This document shows, one piece after another, positions 8,443 through 17,806 of a stretch of 41,830 bases of DNA. Each line of letters starts with the position of its first letter. The first letter of the stretch is position 1. Where the stretch lies: positions 1-41,830 of the forward strand of contig JANQGE010000036.1 in NCBI GenBank assembly GCA_028277485.1. The letters are read 5' to 3'. The notes beneath the pieces were generated by a model. The model had not been told where the DNA came from. It did not search any database and saw only the letters and a program-made list of their open reading frames with translations. A program made the translations under genes and the position numbers. The DNA comes from Chlorobium sp. (GTDB lineage: Bacteria; Bacteroidota; Chlorobiia; Chlorobiales; Chlorobiaceae).

Positions 8443-10224
8443 GTGAAGCACTTTTTTCTCCCTTTCGAAAAAAAGCCGGATTTCACCTATTCGGCCGAAC
8501 ACATCGAGCAGTTAACCGAATACCAAAAATATCTGTTATCCTTTCATCCGGAACGCCCCAAATACCTCGATTATCTCAATATTTTTGACGAGGTGGAAGA
8601 ATGCCTGCAGAGTGACGCACACGGCAGTTGCCTTATCCGTACCCACAGAGCCACTCTGGATTCAGCCGAAGGACCGCTGAAAGTAATGCTGATCGGTCAG
8701 CAATCCGCTCCGACATCGGATTTTGAAAAGCTGCAGAAGCTCATGAAAAAAAATGGTGTCACAGAAAAATGGAACCACGGCATGCCCACCCCCGCCTCCT
8801 ATGACCGTGCACTGCATGCTATCGAGCTTGCCGGCAAGGAAAACCGGATCATCATAACCATGATCGACACTCCGGGAGCCGACCCGACCGAAGAAGCGGA
8901 AGCAGGAGGCATTGCCTGGAAAATCGGCAGATGCATGCAGTCACTTGCCGAAGCGCCGGTACCGACAATTTCCGTCATCATGAACAGGGGATGCAGTGGG
9001 GGCGCCATCGCCCTGAGCGGCTGCGACACCGTGCTGGCTATGGAGTACGCCACCTATCTGGTCATCTCACCTGAGGCCTGCTCCTCGATCCTTTTCAGAA
9101 CGCGGGCCAAGGCAAACCTTGCAGCCGAGATATCCCAGATTACAGCCAGAGAGGCTCTTTCCCACGGCATTGTCGATGCCCTTGTCACCGAACCGGAAGG
9201 TCCCGCCCACAGGTTTCCGGAAGCTGCCATGGTCTCTCTGAAGCAGTCGCTGAGTTCCCATGCTGCTGCTCTGGCATCAATCCCTCCGGAAGATATCTTT
9301 CCTTACAGGGTAAAGAAATGGAAAAAGATCGGCCAGTGGGACAGCATAACGGAACAAGAGATTACCGTCTTTGAAAAGCATGTCTCGCGGCATCTGCAAA
9401 AACCGGACGGCACCCTCTATATCAAACGTCACGCCAACTGCAGGAACAGCAACGGAAAAAGGCTCCATGACCCGGTTTTCTTCCCCAAGCTGCTTGAAAA
9501 CAACTATGTGTGTTCCGAGTGCGGCTACCGCTATACCCGGCTTTCGGCCAGGGACTACATCGAGCTGGCCCTTGATCCCGGCTCCTTTCGTGAACACCCT
9601 GAAACCCGTTATATTGTTGACAAGGACATTCTTCTGTTTCCTGAATACAGCCAGAAACTTGAAGAAGCACGCGCAGCAACCGGAATGGTGTCGGCCCTCA
9701 TAACGGGCAACGGTACTATTGAAGGGCGCGATGTGGTTTTTTGTGCAACGGATTTCGGTTTCCTTGGCGGTTCTTTCTGCATGTCAACCGGCGAAAAAAT
9801 ATGGCAGGCATGCGAAACAGCCATCGACCGGAGATGCCCGATCATTCTACAGGCGGCGGGCGGCGGTGCGCGCATGCATGAAGGCTGTTCCTCAATGGTC
9901 AGCATTCCCAAGGTGCACGTGGCTCTTTCAAGGGTTGAAAAAACATCCTTGCCGGTGATTACCATCATTACCGACCCGACCCTTGGGGGCGTGGCAATAG
10001 GTGTCGGATCACGCGGTACGCAGCTTTTCGAATATAATGCCGGCAACATCGGGTTTTCGGGCAAACGGGTTATTGAGCAGTACACCGGGAAAAAAACCTC
10101 ACAAGACTTCCAGACAACCCGGTGGCTGCAGCAGAAAGGACATGCAAAGCATATTGTCAAGATGAAAGACATGAGGCATCACATCTCGGTCACTATCGAT
10201 GATTTTTACAGAAACCTATCCTGA
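8443..10224 (+). CDS. Fused carboxyltransferase, AccA-like then AccD-like (probable propionyl-CoA carboxylase CT)
   Basis: 593 residues starting at GTG 8443 with only a weak ribosome binding site. The N-terminal half (about 70-300) is an AccA-type crotonase fold: TMIDTPGADPTEEAEAGGIA, VIMNRGCSGGAIAL, and ASSIL-like EACSSILFR. The C-terminal half (about 345-593) is AccD-type: a CSECGYRYTRLSARDYIELA block with only one clean CxxC pair (the first pair reads HANC), then GGGARMHEG and LPVITIITDPTLGGVA. It would move carboxyl from carboxybiotin to an acyl-CoA. AccA and AccD are normally separate; when fused the order is not usually alpha first. Position between epimerase and mutase suggests propionyl-CoA as substrate, but acetyl-CoA cannot be excluded. 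No biotin carboxylase or BCCP is nearby. Confidence 0.82.
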   Translation: MKHFFLPFEKKPDFTYSAEHIEQLTEYQKYLLSFHPERPKYLDYLNIFDEVEECLQSDAHGSCLIRTHRATLDSAEGPLKVMLIGQQSAPTSDFEKLQKLMKKNGVTEKWNHGMPTPASYDRALHAIELAGKENRIIITMIDTPGADPTEEAEAGGIAWKIGRCMQSLAEAPVPTISVIMNRGCSGGAIALSGCDTVLAMEYATYLVISPEACSSILFRTRAKANLAAEISQITAREALSHGIVDALVTEPEGPAHRFPEAAMVSLKQSLSSHAAALASIPPEDIFPYRVKKWKKIGQWDSITEQEITVFEKHVSRHLQKPDGTLYIKRHANCRNSNGKRLHDPVFFPKLLENNYVCSECGYRYTRLSARDYIELALDPGSFREHPETRYIVDKDILLFPEYSQKLEEARAATGMVSALITGNGTIEGRDVVFCATDFGFLGGSFCMSTGEKIWQACETAIDRRCPIILQAAGGGARMHEGCSSMVSIPKVHVALSRVEKTSLPVITIITDPTLGGVAIGVGSRGTQLFEYNAGNIGFSGKRVIEQYTGKKTSQDFQTTRWLQQKGHAKHIVKMKDMRHHISVTIDDFYRNLS

Positions 10225-10242
10225 CCGAGCGTTTTGCAGTGT

Positions 10243-10257
10243 CCCGGCAAAGCCGGG
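10243..10257. terminator. GC-rich stem-loop in the carboxyltransferase-mutase gap
   Basis: CCCGGC (10243-10248) and GCCGGG (10252-10257) form a 6-bp stem with an AAA loop, 18 bp after the carboxyltransferase stop. It lacks a T run, so it may attenuate or protect a transcript end rather than terminate. The rest of the 113-bp gap contains a possible family A end remnant (AAGGGCACCCC near 10281) and no cobalamin riboswitch that I can see. Confidence 0.4.
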
Positions 10258-10337
10258 GTACTGAAACAATCGCTTAACTTAAGGGCACCCCCTTTACTAT
10301 TGAACAGATATAATCTCTTACGCTTATACTTCACATC

Positions 10338-13300
10338 ATGTTTGAGGAATTCAGCCAGATAACGAAAGCACAGTGGAAACAGGCAGTACTAAAAGACCTC
10401 AAGAGTGCAGGCTACAGCACTATAGAATGGCTTACTCCGGATGGATTTACCATCGAGCCTTTCTACAGCGCCGCCGAAAGGCCTTTATGCAGCCTGCCGC
10501 CGACTCCCGGCAAAAAGGACAACAGCTGGAAAGCCGGTGTGGAGATCGACGCGGCTGATCCCCGGAAAGCCAATGCTGAAGCTCTCGAGCATCTGGGAAA
10601 CGGCATGCAGTGCCTGCTCTTCGATATATCATCTGCTGAAGATCCGGATGCAGACAACATAGCCTCCCTGCTGAAGGAGATCGAACCGGATTCAGCATCC
10701 ATCTACTTTTCAGGTATCAAGAACCCGAACGGGTTTATGCGCGGTCTTTCGAAGCTGCGGAGATTCGAAGACATGAGAGGGGGTTTGATCAACAAAACCC
10801 CTGAACCGGCTGAAAAGCTTCTTGAGTACTCACAAACCGCAAAGGGGTTCAGGACACTTGGAATAAGCTGCGAACAGTGGAGCAAAAAAGGCGCAACCAC
10901 AGCTCAGGAAATCGGGCTTCTGGCTGCTTCCACCCGTGATCTTTTCAGGGAGCTTCACCATAAAGGATTCGACCCTTTCCTGGTTGCGTCCGGTTTGACT
11001 GTCAATTTCGCTGCAGGCCCATCCTTTTTTGCGGAAATCGCAAAGTATAAGGCATTCAGACTCCTCTGGCGGAGGATGGCACAAACCATCGGCACTTCTG
11101 AGATTCCCGAGCCGGAAATAACAGCAACAACCCTTAAAGGAACTCCTTACCGGGATGATTCTTTCAGTACCCTCGTTGCGCTTGCAGCGGTGTCCTCTGC
11201 TGCAGTTCTGGGAGGATGCGGCACCCTTTTTATCCGCCATTTCAGTTCAGGGGAAAGTGCTGACAGAGCTCTTGCCGCCCGCCTTTCACGGAACATGCAT
11301 CACATCCTGAAGCACGAAAGCATGCTCGACCGTGTCATCGACCCGGCAGCAGGCTCGGCATATATCGAAACCCTTTCACTGAACCTTGCCGAATCCGCAT
11401 GGGATGTCTTCAGCGCCATAGAAGCTTCTGGAGGCATGCGCAAGGCTGAAAGCAGCGGAGTCATAGAAAAAATGATTGCCGGAAGTATCGGAGCACATCC
11501 GGCGGAAAGAGACAAGGAACAGACCTTCAGTCCTCTGGAGTTTACCAGCGCATCCTGCGGACATATCTCCCACCACGACTGGCCAACCCTCGAGGGCATA
11601 CGGATAAAAAATGTCTATACTTCGGAAGACATCCACGACGCAGAGCAGGTGAAGTTTGCCCCCGGTTTTCCCCCTTTTACCGGCGGCCCGTACACAACCA
11701 TGTATACCATCCGTCCCTGGACTATCCGGCAATATGCCGGGTTTTCAACTGCCGAAGAATCGAACGAGTTTTACCGCCAGAATCTTGCCGCGGGCCAAAA
11801 AGGTCTTTCCGTCGCGTTCGACCTGCCGACGCACCGCGGCTATGATTCCGATCACCCTCGTGTGGTTGGCGACGTAGGCAAGGCGGGGGTGGCCATCGAC
11901 TCGGTCGAAGACATGAAGATCCTGTTCGACCGGATTCCTCTCGACCGGATGTCGGTGTCGATGACCATGAACGGCGCAGTGCTCCCGATCATGGCATTTT
12001 ATATCGTCGCCGCCGAAGAACAGGGCGTAGTACCGGAAAAGCTGAGCGGAACCATTCAAAACGACATCCTCAAGGAGTTCATGGTCCGCAACACCTATAT
12101 CTATCCTCCGGCATCCTCCATGCGCATTGTCGCCGACATTTTCCGCTACACCTCTGCAAGGATGCCGAGGTTCAACTCGATCAGCATCTCAGGGTACCAT
12201 ATGCAGGAAGCCGGAGCAACCGCCGACCTGGAGCTTGCCTATACCCTTGCCGACGGACTCGAATATCTCAGGACAGGCCTCGATGCCGGGCTGCAGATAG
12301 ACGATTTCGCCCCGCGCCTCTCCTTTTTTTGGGGCATCGGCATGAACTTTTTCATGGAAATTGCAAAGCTCAGGGCGGCAAGAATGTTGTGGGCGAAAAT
12401 CGTCAAGCGGTTCAACCCGTCGAACCCCAAATCCCTGATGCTGCGTTCCCACTGCCAGACTTCCGGATGGAGCCTGACGGAACAGGATCCGTTCAACAAC
12501 ATCACCCGTACCTGTATAGAAGCACTGGCCGCGGTACTGGGACACACCCAGTCACTGCACACCAACGCCCTGGACGAAGCTATCGCCCTGCCGTCGGCCT
12601 TCTCCGCACGTATCGCGCGCAACACCCAGCTCTACCTGCAAGAAGCAACCGATATTACAAAAGCAATCGACCCCTGGGCCGGTTCCTACTACGTCGAGGC
12701 CCTTACCAGGGAACTTGCCGAAAAAGCATGGGCTCTTATAGAAGAGATCGAGGAAATGGGCGGCATGGTCAAGGCCCTTGAACAGGGACTGCCGAAACTG
12801 CGCATCGAAGAAGCCGCAACACACCGCCAGGCACGCATCGACAGCGGAAAGGACAGTATCATCGGGGTCAACCGCTTTACAAACGTCGGCAGAACCGACA
12901 TCGACACCCTTGAAGTTGACAACACGGAAGTGCTACACCGTCAGTTGGAAAAACTTTCCGCTGTCAAACAGGAGAGAGACGAGAAAGCGGCTGCCGATGC
13001 ACTTGAAGCCCTCATGACCTGCGCGCGGAATGGAAAAGGAAACCTGCTTGAAGCAGCTGTCGAAGCTGCACGGGCAAGGGCGACACTGGGCGAAATATCC
13101 GATGCCTGCGAAAAGTCTTTCGACAGGTACCGTTCATCCGTTCAGATCAACACCAATGTTTACCTCTCGCAGATGAACAGCAACAAGCTTTTCATGCAAG
13201 CACACGACCTTGCGGAAACATTTGCCCGGCATGAAGGACGCAGGCCAAGAATACTGGTGGCCAAGGTTGGCCAGGACGGTCATGACAGAGGCGCAAAGGT

Positions 13301-13673
13301 TATTGCCGCTGCTTTTGCCGACATCGGGTTCGATGTCGATATCAGTCCGCTTTTTCAGACGCCGGAAGAAGTTGTGCAGCAGGCACTGGACAATGATGTG
13401 CATCTGGTAGGGGTTTCGAGCCTCGCCGGCGGGCACAAAACACTTGTCCCGGCAATCGTCAACCGGCTGCGTCAGGCCGGCAGGGATGATATCCGGGTTA
13501 TCGCCGGAGGTGTCATTCCCGAAAAAGATTACGAACTCCTGCTCAACGCCGGTGTTGCAAAAGTTTTCGGGCCGGGAACCGTAATAGCGGAAGCGGCAGG
13601 AAGCATTCTGCAGATGATGATCGCAGGGCTCTCATCCGGAGACAAGACAATCCAGCAGAACGGAGCCGGTTAA
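10338..13673 (+). CDS. mcm: Methylmalonyl-CoA mutase, small-subunit-like domain fused to catalytic large subunit
   Basis: 1111 residues. It isomerises methylmalonyl-CoA to succinyl-CoA with adenosylcobalamin. Residues 1 to about 405 resemble the MutA TIM barrel (FAAGPSFFAEIAKYKAFRLLWRR, VIDPAAGSAYIETL) but without a cobalamin domain. From about 412 a complete MutB follows: RPWTIRQYAGFSTAEESN, ATHRGYDSDHP-like PTHRGYDSDHPRVVGDVG, RSHCQTSGWSLTEQDPFNN holding the substrate-contacting histidine, then the B12 domain with GQDGHDRG (DxHxxG, cobalt-ligand histidine about 982). In most bacteria MutA and MutB are separate genes or a single homodimer chain; here the non-catalytic partner is shortened and joined. 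The gene starts a new segment 113 bp after the carboxyltransferase gene and is followed 24 bp later by meaB. Confidence 0.93.
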   Translation: MFEEFSQITKAQWKQAVLKDLKSAGYSTIEWLTPDGFTIEPFYSAAERPLCSLPPTPGKKDNSWKAGVEIDAADPRKANAEALEHLGNGMQCLLFDISSAEDPDADNIASLLKEIEPDSASIYFSGIKNPNGFMRGLSKLRRFEDMRGGLINKTPEPAEKLLEYSQTAKGFRTLGISCEQWSKKGATTAQEIGLLAASTRDLFRELHHKGFDPFLVASGLTVNFAAGPSFFAEIAKYKAFRLLWRRMAQTIGTSEIPEPEITATTLKGTPYRDDSFSTLVALAAVSSAAVLGGCGTLFIRHFSSGESADRALAARLSRNMHHILKHESMLDRVIDPAAGSAYIETLSLNLAESAWDVFSAIEASGGMRKAESSGVIEKMIAGSIGAHPAERDKEQTFSPLEFTSASCGHISHHDWPTLEGIRIKNVYTSEDIHDAEQVKFAPGFPPFTGGPYTTMYTIRPWTIRQYAGFSTAEESNEFYRQNLAAGQKGLSVAFDLPTHRGYDSDHPRVVGDVGKAGVAIDSVEDMKILFDRIPLDRMSVSMTMNGAVLPIMAFYIVAAEEQGVVPEKLSGTIQNDILKEFMVRNTYIYPPASSMRIVADIFRYTSARMPRFNSISISGYHMQEAGATADLELAYTLADGLEYLRTGLDAGLQIDDFAPRLSFFWGIGMNFFMEIAKLRAARMLWAKIVKRFNPSNPKSLMLRSHCQTSGWSLTEQDPFNNITRTCIEALAAVLGHTQSLHTNALDEAIALPSAFSARIARNTQLYLQEATDITKAIDPWAGSYYVEALTRELAEKAWALIEEIEEMGGMVKALEQGLPKLRIEEAATHRQARIDSGKDSIIGVNRFTNVGRTDIDTLEVDNTEVLHRQLEKLSAVKQERDEKAAADALEALMTCARNGKGNLLEAAVEAARARATLGEISDACEKSFDRYRSSVQINTNVYLSQMNSNKLFMQAHDLAETFARHEGRRPRILVAKVGQDGHDRGAKVIAAAFADIGFDVDISPLFQTPEEVVQQALDNDVHLVGVSSLAGGHKTLVPAIVNRLRQAGRDDIRVIAGGVIPEKDYELLLNAGVAKVFGPGTVIAEAAGSILQMMIAGLSSGDKTIQQNGAG

Positions 13674-13697
13674 GCAGCATCAGGACAGCAAAAAAAC

Positions 13698-14702
13698 ATG
13701 TCAGCATCTCCGGGGGAAAACTCGACGGAAAAAACCGTCAGGGACATCATGAGGGGCAGCCGCAGTGCGTTAAGCCGCACCATAACCCTCATCGAATCCA
13801 GCAGGCCCGACCATCAGGAGCAGGCACACAAGATCCTCGACAAGTGTCTTCAAAACAGGCATGATTCCCTGCGGATAGGAGTTACCGGCCCTCCCGGAGC
13901 AGGAAAAAGCACTCTCATCGAATCGCTCGGCCTTGAAATCCTGAATGATCCGGGGAACATGCTCGCGGTACTCACCATCGACCCGAGCAGCAAGCGCTCC
14001 GGCGGAAGCATCCTTGGCGACAAGGCCCGTATGGAAAAACTGTCCGGCAGGAAAGACGTATTTATCCGTCCCTCGCCCTCCTCGGGACACCTCGGGGGTA
14101 CATCGCCCAAAACACACGAGGCGATCCTGCTGTGCGAAGCAGCAGGATACAACGTCATCATCGTAGAAACCGTCGGTGTCGGCCAGTCCGAAATCTCTAT
14201 CGATTCCATGGTGGACTATATACTCCTGCTCATGCTCCCGGGATCAGGCGACGAGCTGCAGGGAATCAAACGGGGCATCATGGAAATTGCCGACGGGATA
14301 GCGATAACAAAAACCGACGAAGCGCCGCAAAAAAGCGTCGCACTTTCAAAAGCTTCCTGTGAATCGGCACTGATGCTCCTGCAAAAAAAACACCCGGTAT
14401 GGAACCCGCAGGTCATGCTCACCTCTGCAGTAACCGGAGCAGGTATCGACGAGGTCTGGAAAAGCATCAGGGAGCTTGCAGCAGTCCTCCGCAGGCATAA
14501 CCTCTTCGAGGAAACCCGCAAAAAACAGCTCCGCCAGCTCTTCCGCTCACAGGTGGATCAGCAGTTGAAACATGCTTTTTATAACCACCCCGAAACCAGC
14601 TCATCATTTATGACGATCGCCGCCGCCGTGGAGGAAAACAGCATCAGCCCGTCCAGCGGGGCAAAAAAGCTGGTGGAAAAAATTATTCACTTTCCTCGAT
14701 AA
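13698..14702 (+). CDS. meaB: MeaB/ArgK GTPase, methylmalonyl-CoA mutase chaperone
   Basis: 334 residues, G3E-type GTPase that gates cobalamin loading and protects the mutase from inactivation. Walker A GVTGPPGAGKST (61-72), switch-region TIDPSSKRSGGSILGDKARM, Walker B-like IIVETVGVGQSE with the family glutamate, and base-recognition AITKTDEAP. The C-terminal dimerisation helix is complete. It directly follows the mutase gene as expected. The last 20 bp overlap the convergent stress-protein gene. Confidence 0.95.
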   Translation: MSASPGENSTEKTVRDIMRGSRSALSRTITLIESSRPDHQEQAHKILDKCLQNRHDSLRIGVTGPPGAGKSTLIESLGLEILNDPGNMLAVLTIDPSSKRSGGSILGDKARMEKLSGRKDVFIRPSPSSGHLGGTSPKTHEAILLCEAAGYNVIIVETVGVGQSEISIDSMVDYILLLMLPGSGDELQGIKRGIMEIADGIAITKTDEAPQKSVALSKASCESALMLLQKKHPVWNPQVMLTSAVTGAGIDEVWKSIRELAAVLRRHNLFEETRKKQLRQLFRSQVDQQLKHAFYNHPETSSSFMTIAAAVEENSISPSSGAKKLVEKIIHFPR

Positions 14703-15144
14703 ACTCCTTTTCCTCGGCCTTCACAATCAGAACAGGGCACTTTGCCTTGCGCACCACTGACTCGGCAACACTGCCCATCAGCAGACGGCTTAATCCTGTT
14801 TTCCCATGAGAACCGAGGATGACAAGATTGACATCGAGTTCATCGGCTTTCTCAAGGATGACCTCGGAAGGCGTTCCGATCTGCACATCGGCATCAACCT
14901 CCACCCCCTGTTCCCGCTCTGCCTTGATGATCTCCTCAAGGTCTTCTCTGGCTGCTTTTTCAAGGTCTTCCTCCAGCGGCACGTAGGAAAGAGACATATC
15001 GACCGCCATCGGCCTCGGCTCCACCACATTGAGCAGAAAAAGGTTTGCCCCCATTCCTTTGGCGAACTCATGCGCGTAACGCACCGCCTTTCGCGATGCG
15101 TCCGAAAAGTCGACCGGACAAAGAATTTTATGGATTTTTATCAT
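14683..15144 (-). CDS. Universal stress protein, UspA family
   Basis: 153 residues, cytoplasmic alpha/beta fold. It starts IHKILCPVDFSDAS and has the ATP-binding signature GSHGKTGLSRLLMGSVAESVV (G-x2-G-x9-G-S) in the C-terminal half, so the ATP-binding class. Its exact role is unknown; relatives respond to energy or redox stress. It lies 35 bp downstream of the slipin gene in the same direction and could share its transcript. Confidence 0.93.
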   Translation of the reverse strand: MIKIHKILCPVDFSDASRKAVRYAHEFAKGMGANLFLLNVVEPRPMAVDMSLSYVPLEEDLEKAAREDLEEIIKAEREQGVEVDADVQIGTPSEVILEKADELDVNLVILGSHGKTGLSRLLMGSVAESVVRKAKCPVLIVKAEEKEFIEESE

Positions 15145-15179
15145 GTTCCAGGGTTTTTCATTAATGGGTCAACAACCGT

Positions 15180-15935
15180 TCACCCCTTCCCCCCTTTCTC
15201 CATAAACGGCCTCAGGAGGTCGATAGGTATCGGGAAAATAGTCGTTGAATTGTGTTCCGCCGCAATATCCTGAAGGGTCTGCAGATACCGAAGCTGAAGT
15301 GCACCCGGATTTTCGGCGATAATGGATGCCGCTTCGTTCAGGCGTTTGGCAGCCTGGAACTCACCCTCGGCGTTGATAACCTTCGAGCGCCTTTCTCTTT
15401 CTGCTTCCGCCTGCTTGGCCATTGCCCGCTGCATCTCGATCGGGAGGTCGATCTCCTTGATCTCGACCTTGCTTACCTTCACCCCCCACGGTTCGGTGTC
15501 TTTGTCGAGAAGAGACTGAATCCGGTCATTGATCTCATCCCTTTCCGAAAGCAGATGATCCAGCTCTCCCTGACCGCACGTGCTCCTGAGAGTAGTCTGG
15601 GCAAGCTGGGAGGTTGCAAAATGAAAATCCTCGACATCTACCATGGCTTTGATCGAATCGATCACCCTGAAATAAACCACCGCACTCACTTTCACCGTTA
15701 CGTTATCCTTGGTGATAACATCCTGAGGCGGAACATCCAGCGTAACGGTACGCATATCTATGCGCACCATCTTATCGATCAGGGGTATAAGAATGATGAT
15801 CCCCGGCCCCTTGGCACCGATTACACGTCCGAGCCGGAACACAACCGCCCGCTCGTACTCCCTGAGAATCTTGACAGCCGAAGCCAGAAAAGCCACTGCA
15901 AGAATAATTAAGGGTATAAGGTTAATATTGAACAT
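15180..15935 (-). CDS. Slipin (stomatin-like SPFH/band 7 membrane protein)
   Basis: 251 residues: one N-terminal membrane segment (about 5-22), then the SPFH domain with EYERAVVFRLGR, GPGIIILIPLIDKM, TTLRSTCGQGELDHLLSERDEIN, and an alanine/glutamate-rich coiled region (about 165-210). Slipins organise membrane microdomains and are partnered with NfeD proteases, which cleave their hydrophobic C-terminus. The ATG overlaps the nfeD stop by one base (TAATG), so translation is coupled. In slipins the QV..L motif is usually GQVELDE; here it is GQGELDH. Confidence 0.93.
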   Translation of the reverse strand: MFNINLIPLIILAVAFLASAVKILREYERAVVFRLGRVIGAKGPGIIILIPLIDKMVRIDMRTVTLDVPPQDVITKDNVTVKVSAVVYFRVIDSIKAMVDVEDFHFATSQLAQTTLRSTCGQGELDHLLSERDEINDRIQSLLDKDTEPWGVKVSKVEIKEIDLPIEMQRAMAKQAEAERERRSKVINAEGEFQAAKRLNEAASIIAENPGALQLRYLQTLQDIAAEHNSTTIFPIPIDLLRPFMEKGGKG

Positions 15936-17275
15936 TATGGTTTCTCCTGTTTTTTAGTTACCTGTAAGACAAGTCCTTTCAAATTGTTCACGATTACAAC
16001 AGCTTTTTCCGGAATTTCCTCATCGCTTTCAGCATCCCAAAGTTCGCCGTGTACAAATACCTTCCCCGGCTCTCCCGGAGCTATGGCATGGATAACTCTG
16101 CACTCCTCACCCTGCAGCTGTTCAGGCCCGGAAGCCGACTTCAATCTCGCAGACTTCGCCACCAGCCATACAATGGCAAGCAACGAAACCGAAACCGTCA
16201 GAAAAACCGGCAGGAATACCGCCATAGAGATGGAGACGCCGGATTCGGCCGTATTGAACAGCATGAGAGAGCCAACGAACAACGCTACCAGTCCCGCCAG
16301 CGCAAGAACTCCTCCGCTTGCCACAAAAAGCTCCAGTCCGAAAAAAACCACTGCTAACACGATAAGGAGCAATCCAACTACGTTTACCGGCAGCGCCTGA
16401 AGCGCGAAAAGGCCCAGAAGAAGCGAAATCGCTCCCAGCACACCGGGAAATATGGAGCCGGGGTTGGCAAGCTCGAAATAGAGACCTGCCAGCCCGACCA
16501 TGATAAAGATATAGGCAAGATTCGGATCGGCCAGCCTAATGAGAATCTGCTCCTGCAATGTCGGGGTAAACTCCTCTATGATGACATCCGTCATGTCGAG
16601 CGTTACGCTGCCTTCCACTGTTTCCACTTTCCTGCCATCCAGCATTTTGAACAGTTCAGTGCGGTCGGCAGCCACCACATCAATCACCCCTGCTTCGAGC
16701 GCCTCGTTCGCTGTGGAAGCAATGCTCTCGCGTACCGCCCTTTCAGCCCAGTCAGCATTTCTTCCCCGCTCTTCAGCGATGCTCCGGGCAAATGCGGCAA
16801 GATCATTTTCTGCTTTTTTGCTCATTGTCTCGTCATCACCGCCGCCGCCCAGACCAACGGGGTGCGCAGCACCGATCTCCGTGCCCGGAGACATTGCGGC
16901 CACATGAGCAGAAAGCGTCAGAAGCGCACCGGCTGATGCGGACTGTGCGCCCCGCGGGGCAACATAGACAATAATCGGAACATGTGAAGCCAGGACGCGC
17001 TGAACCATGCTTCGCAGCGAGGAAACCAGCCCCCCCGGCGTATCAAGTTCAACCAGCAGGGCATGAGCACCCTCCTTTTCAGCCTGGTCAACCGCACGCT
17101 CAAAAAAATCCGCACTTCCCGGGTTTACCGTACCTTGCAAGGGCAACAGATAAACAACCTTCTGATCATTGCTTTCAGCCGCCTGCAACACTGAAAAAGA
17201 GCCGCAAGCCACAGTGAATGATAGAAACAGTACGCACAAGAAAAAAACCTTTTGCGAAAAAAATCGAACCATCAT
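15935..17275 (-). CDS. NfeD-type membrane serine protease (long form, ClpP-like domain)
   Basis: About 446 residues from the ATG at 17275 (MMVRFFSQ). I chose this start because the next residues form a signal peptide ending near VLQAAE; an in-frame extension to 17413 would be encoded by a family A repeat. Order: signal peptide, ClpP-like serine-lysine protease domain with GGLVSSLRSMV and QSASAGALL (nucleophile serine before AG) and KAENDLAAFAR, four or five membrane segments (about 250-370), then a C-terminal NfeD OB-fold (GEECRVIHAIAPGEPGKVFVHGELWDA). It cleaves slipin C-termini in characterised archaeal pairs, and the slipin gene follows directly. Confidence 0.92.
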   Translation of the reverse strand: MMVRFFSQKVFFLCVLFLSFTVACGSFSVLQAAESNDQKVVYLLPLQGTVNPGSADFFERAVDQAEKEGAHALLVELDTPGGLVSSLRSMVQRVLASHVPIIVYVAPRGAQSASAGALLTLSAHVAAMSPGTEIGAAHPVGLGGGGDDETMSKKAENDLAAFARSIAEERGRNADWAERAVRESIASTANEALEAGVIDVVAADRTELFKMLDGRKVETVEGSVTLDMTDVIIEEFTPTLQEQILIRLADPNLAYIFIMVGLAGLYFELANPGSIFPGVLGAISLLLGLFALQALPVNVVGLLLIVLAVVFFGLELFVASGGVLALAGLVALFVGSLMLFNTAESGVSISMAVFLPVFLTVSVSLLAIVWLVAKSARLKSASGPEQLQGEECRVIHAIAPGEPGKVFVHGELWDAESDEEIPEKAVVIVNNLKGLVLQVTKKQEKP

Positions 17276-17299
17276 ATGTGATAATAGTTCACGATATAA

Positions 17300-17415
17300 G
17301 GGCGCCTCTATTCCGCAACGAATGTTCAATTGCCTCGTTGAGCGGATAGAAAAGAGTTTCTGCGCCCCGTTCACCTTGCATTTGAACCGCTCATGACAAT
17401 AAAATAGAGGCACCC
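17300..17415. mobile_element. Family A inverted-repeat element, copy A1 (116 bp)
   Basis: Left end GGGCGCCTCTATT and right end AATAGAGGCACCC mirror each other. The interior keeps the family blocks CCTCGTTGAGCGG, TTTCTGCGCC and CGCTCATGACAAT, shortened by an internal deletion. It lies 25 bp upstream of the chosen nfeD start. No transposase inside: MITE-like. Confidence 0.8.
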
Positions 17416-17510
17416 ATAAGTCCGGAAGACTTGTTACGCCTTATCATAATATAATCAAACCTCTTGTATCTCTTTTCTGTTCCTGCTGCCGGTCATTCCG
17501 CACAAAATAA

Positions 17511-17669
17511 AGGGCACCTCTAAAAACTTATTGCGCGCCCAAATTGCTGTGTTGGGCGGTGCTCGAAACCCTCATGTACTCCGTGTGCATTCCGGTTCCT
17601 CCGCTCCGTCCGCCTTACACTTTGCTCACTCATGACACTTTTTAGAGGTGCCCTTAATAGAGGCGCCCT
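17511..17669. mobile_element. Family A element, copy A2 (144 bp) plus an adjoining extra end
   Basis: AGGGCACCTCTAAAAA at 17511 is mirrored by TTTTTAGAGGTGCCCT ending at 17654. The interior matches copies at 33702 and 41378, including CTCATGTACTC-GTGT and CTCATGACA. A second right end (AATAGAGGCGCCCT) follows at 17655-17669, a sign of nested insertion or deletion. The rest of the 17416-17806 gap holds nothing I recognise. Confidence 0.85.
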
Positions 17670-17806
17670 AAAAATTACCGCTTCTGTTTCTCGCCATGCC
17701 TGCTTGTGGATGCAAATACAGCAAAACTTGTTTGAAACCACACCCCTAGGAAGCTATCTTCCCTTATTAAAATACCGATAACCAACACCGCATATTGCAA
17801 CAAAAT

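Noticed and set aside
10225..10337. Possible cobalamin riboswitch ahead of the B12-dependent mutase
   Set aside because: The gap is only 113 bp and shows neither a B12 box nor the multi-stem layout; just one short stem-loop.
17520..17741. Open frames containing SVRRTERRNR-type peptides here and near 33780, 41386 and 41501
   Set aside because: They come from the family A repeat and have no independent support.
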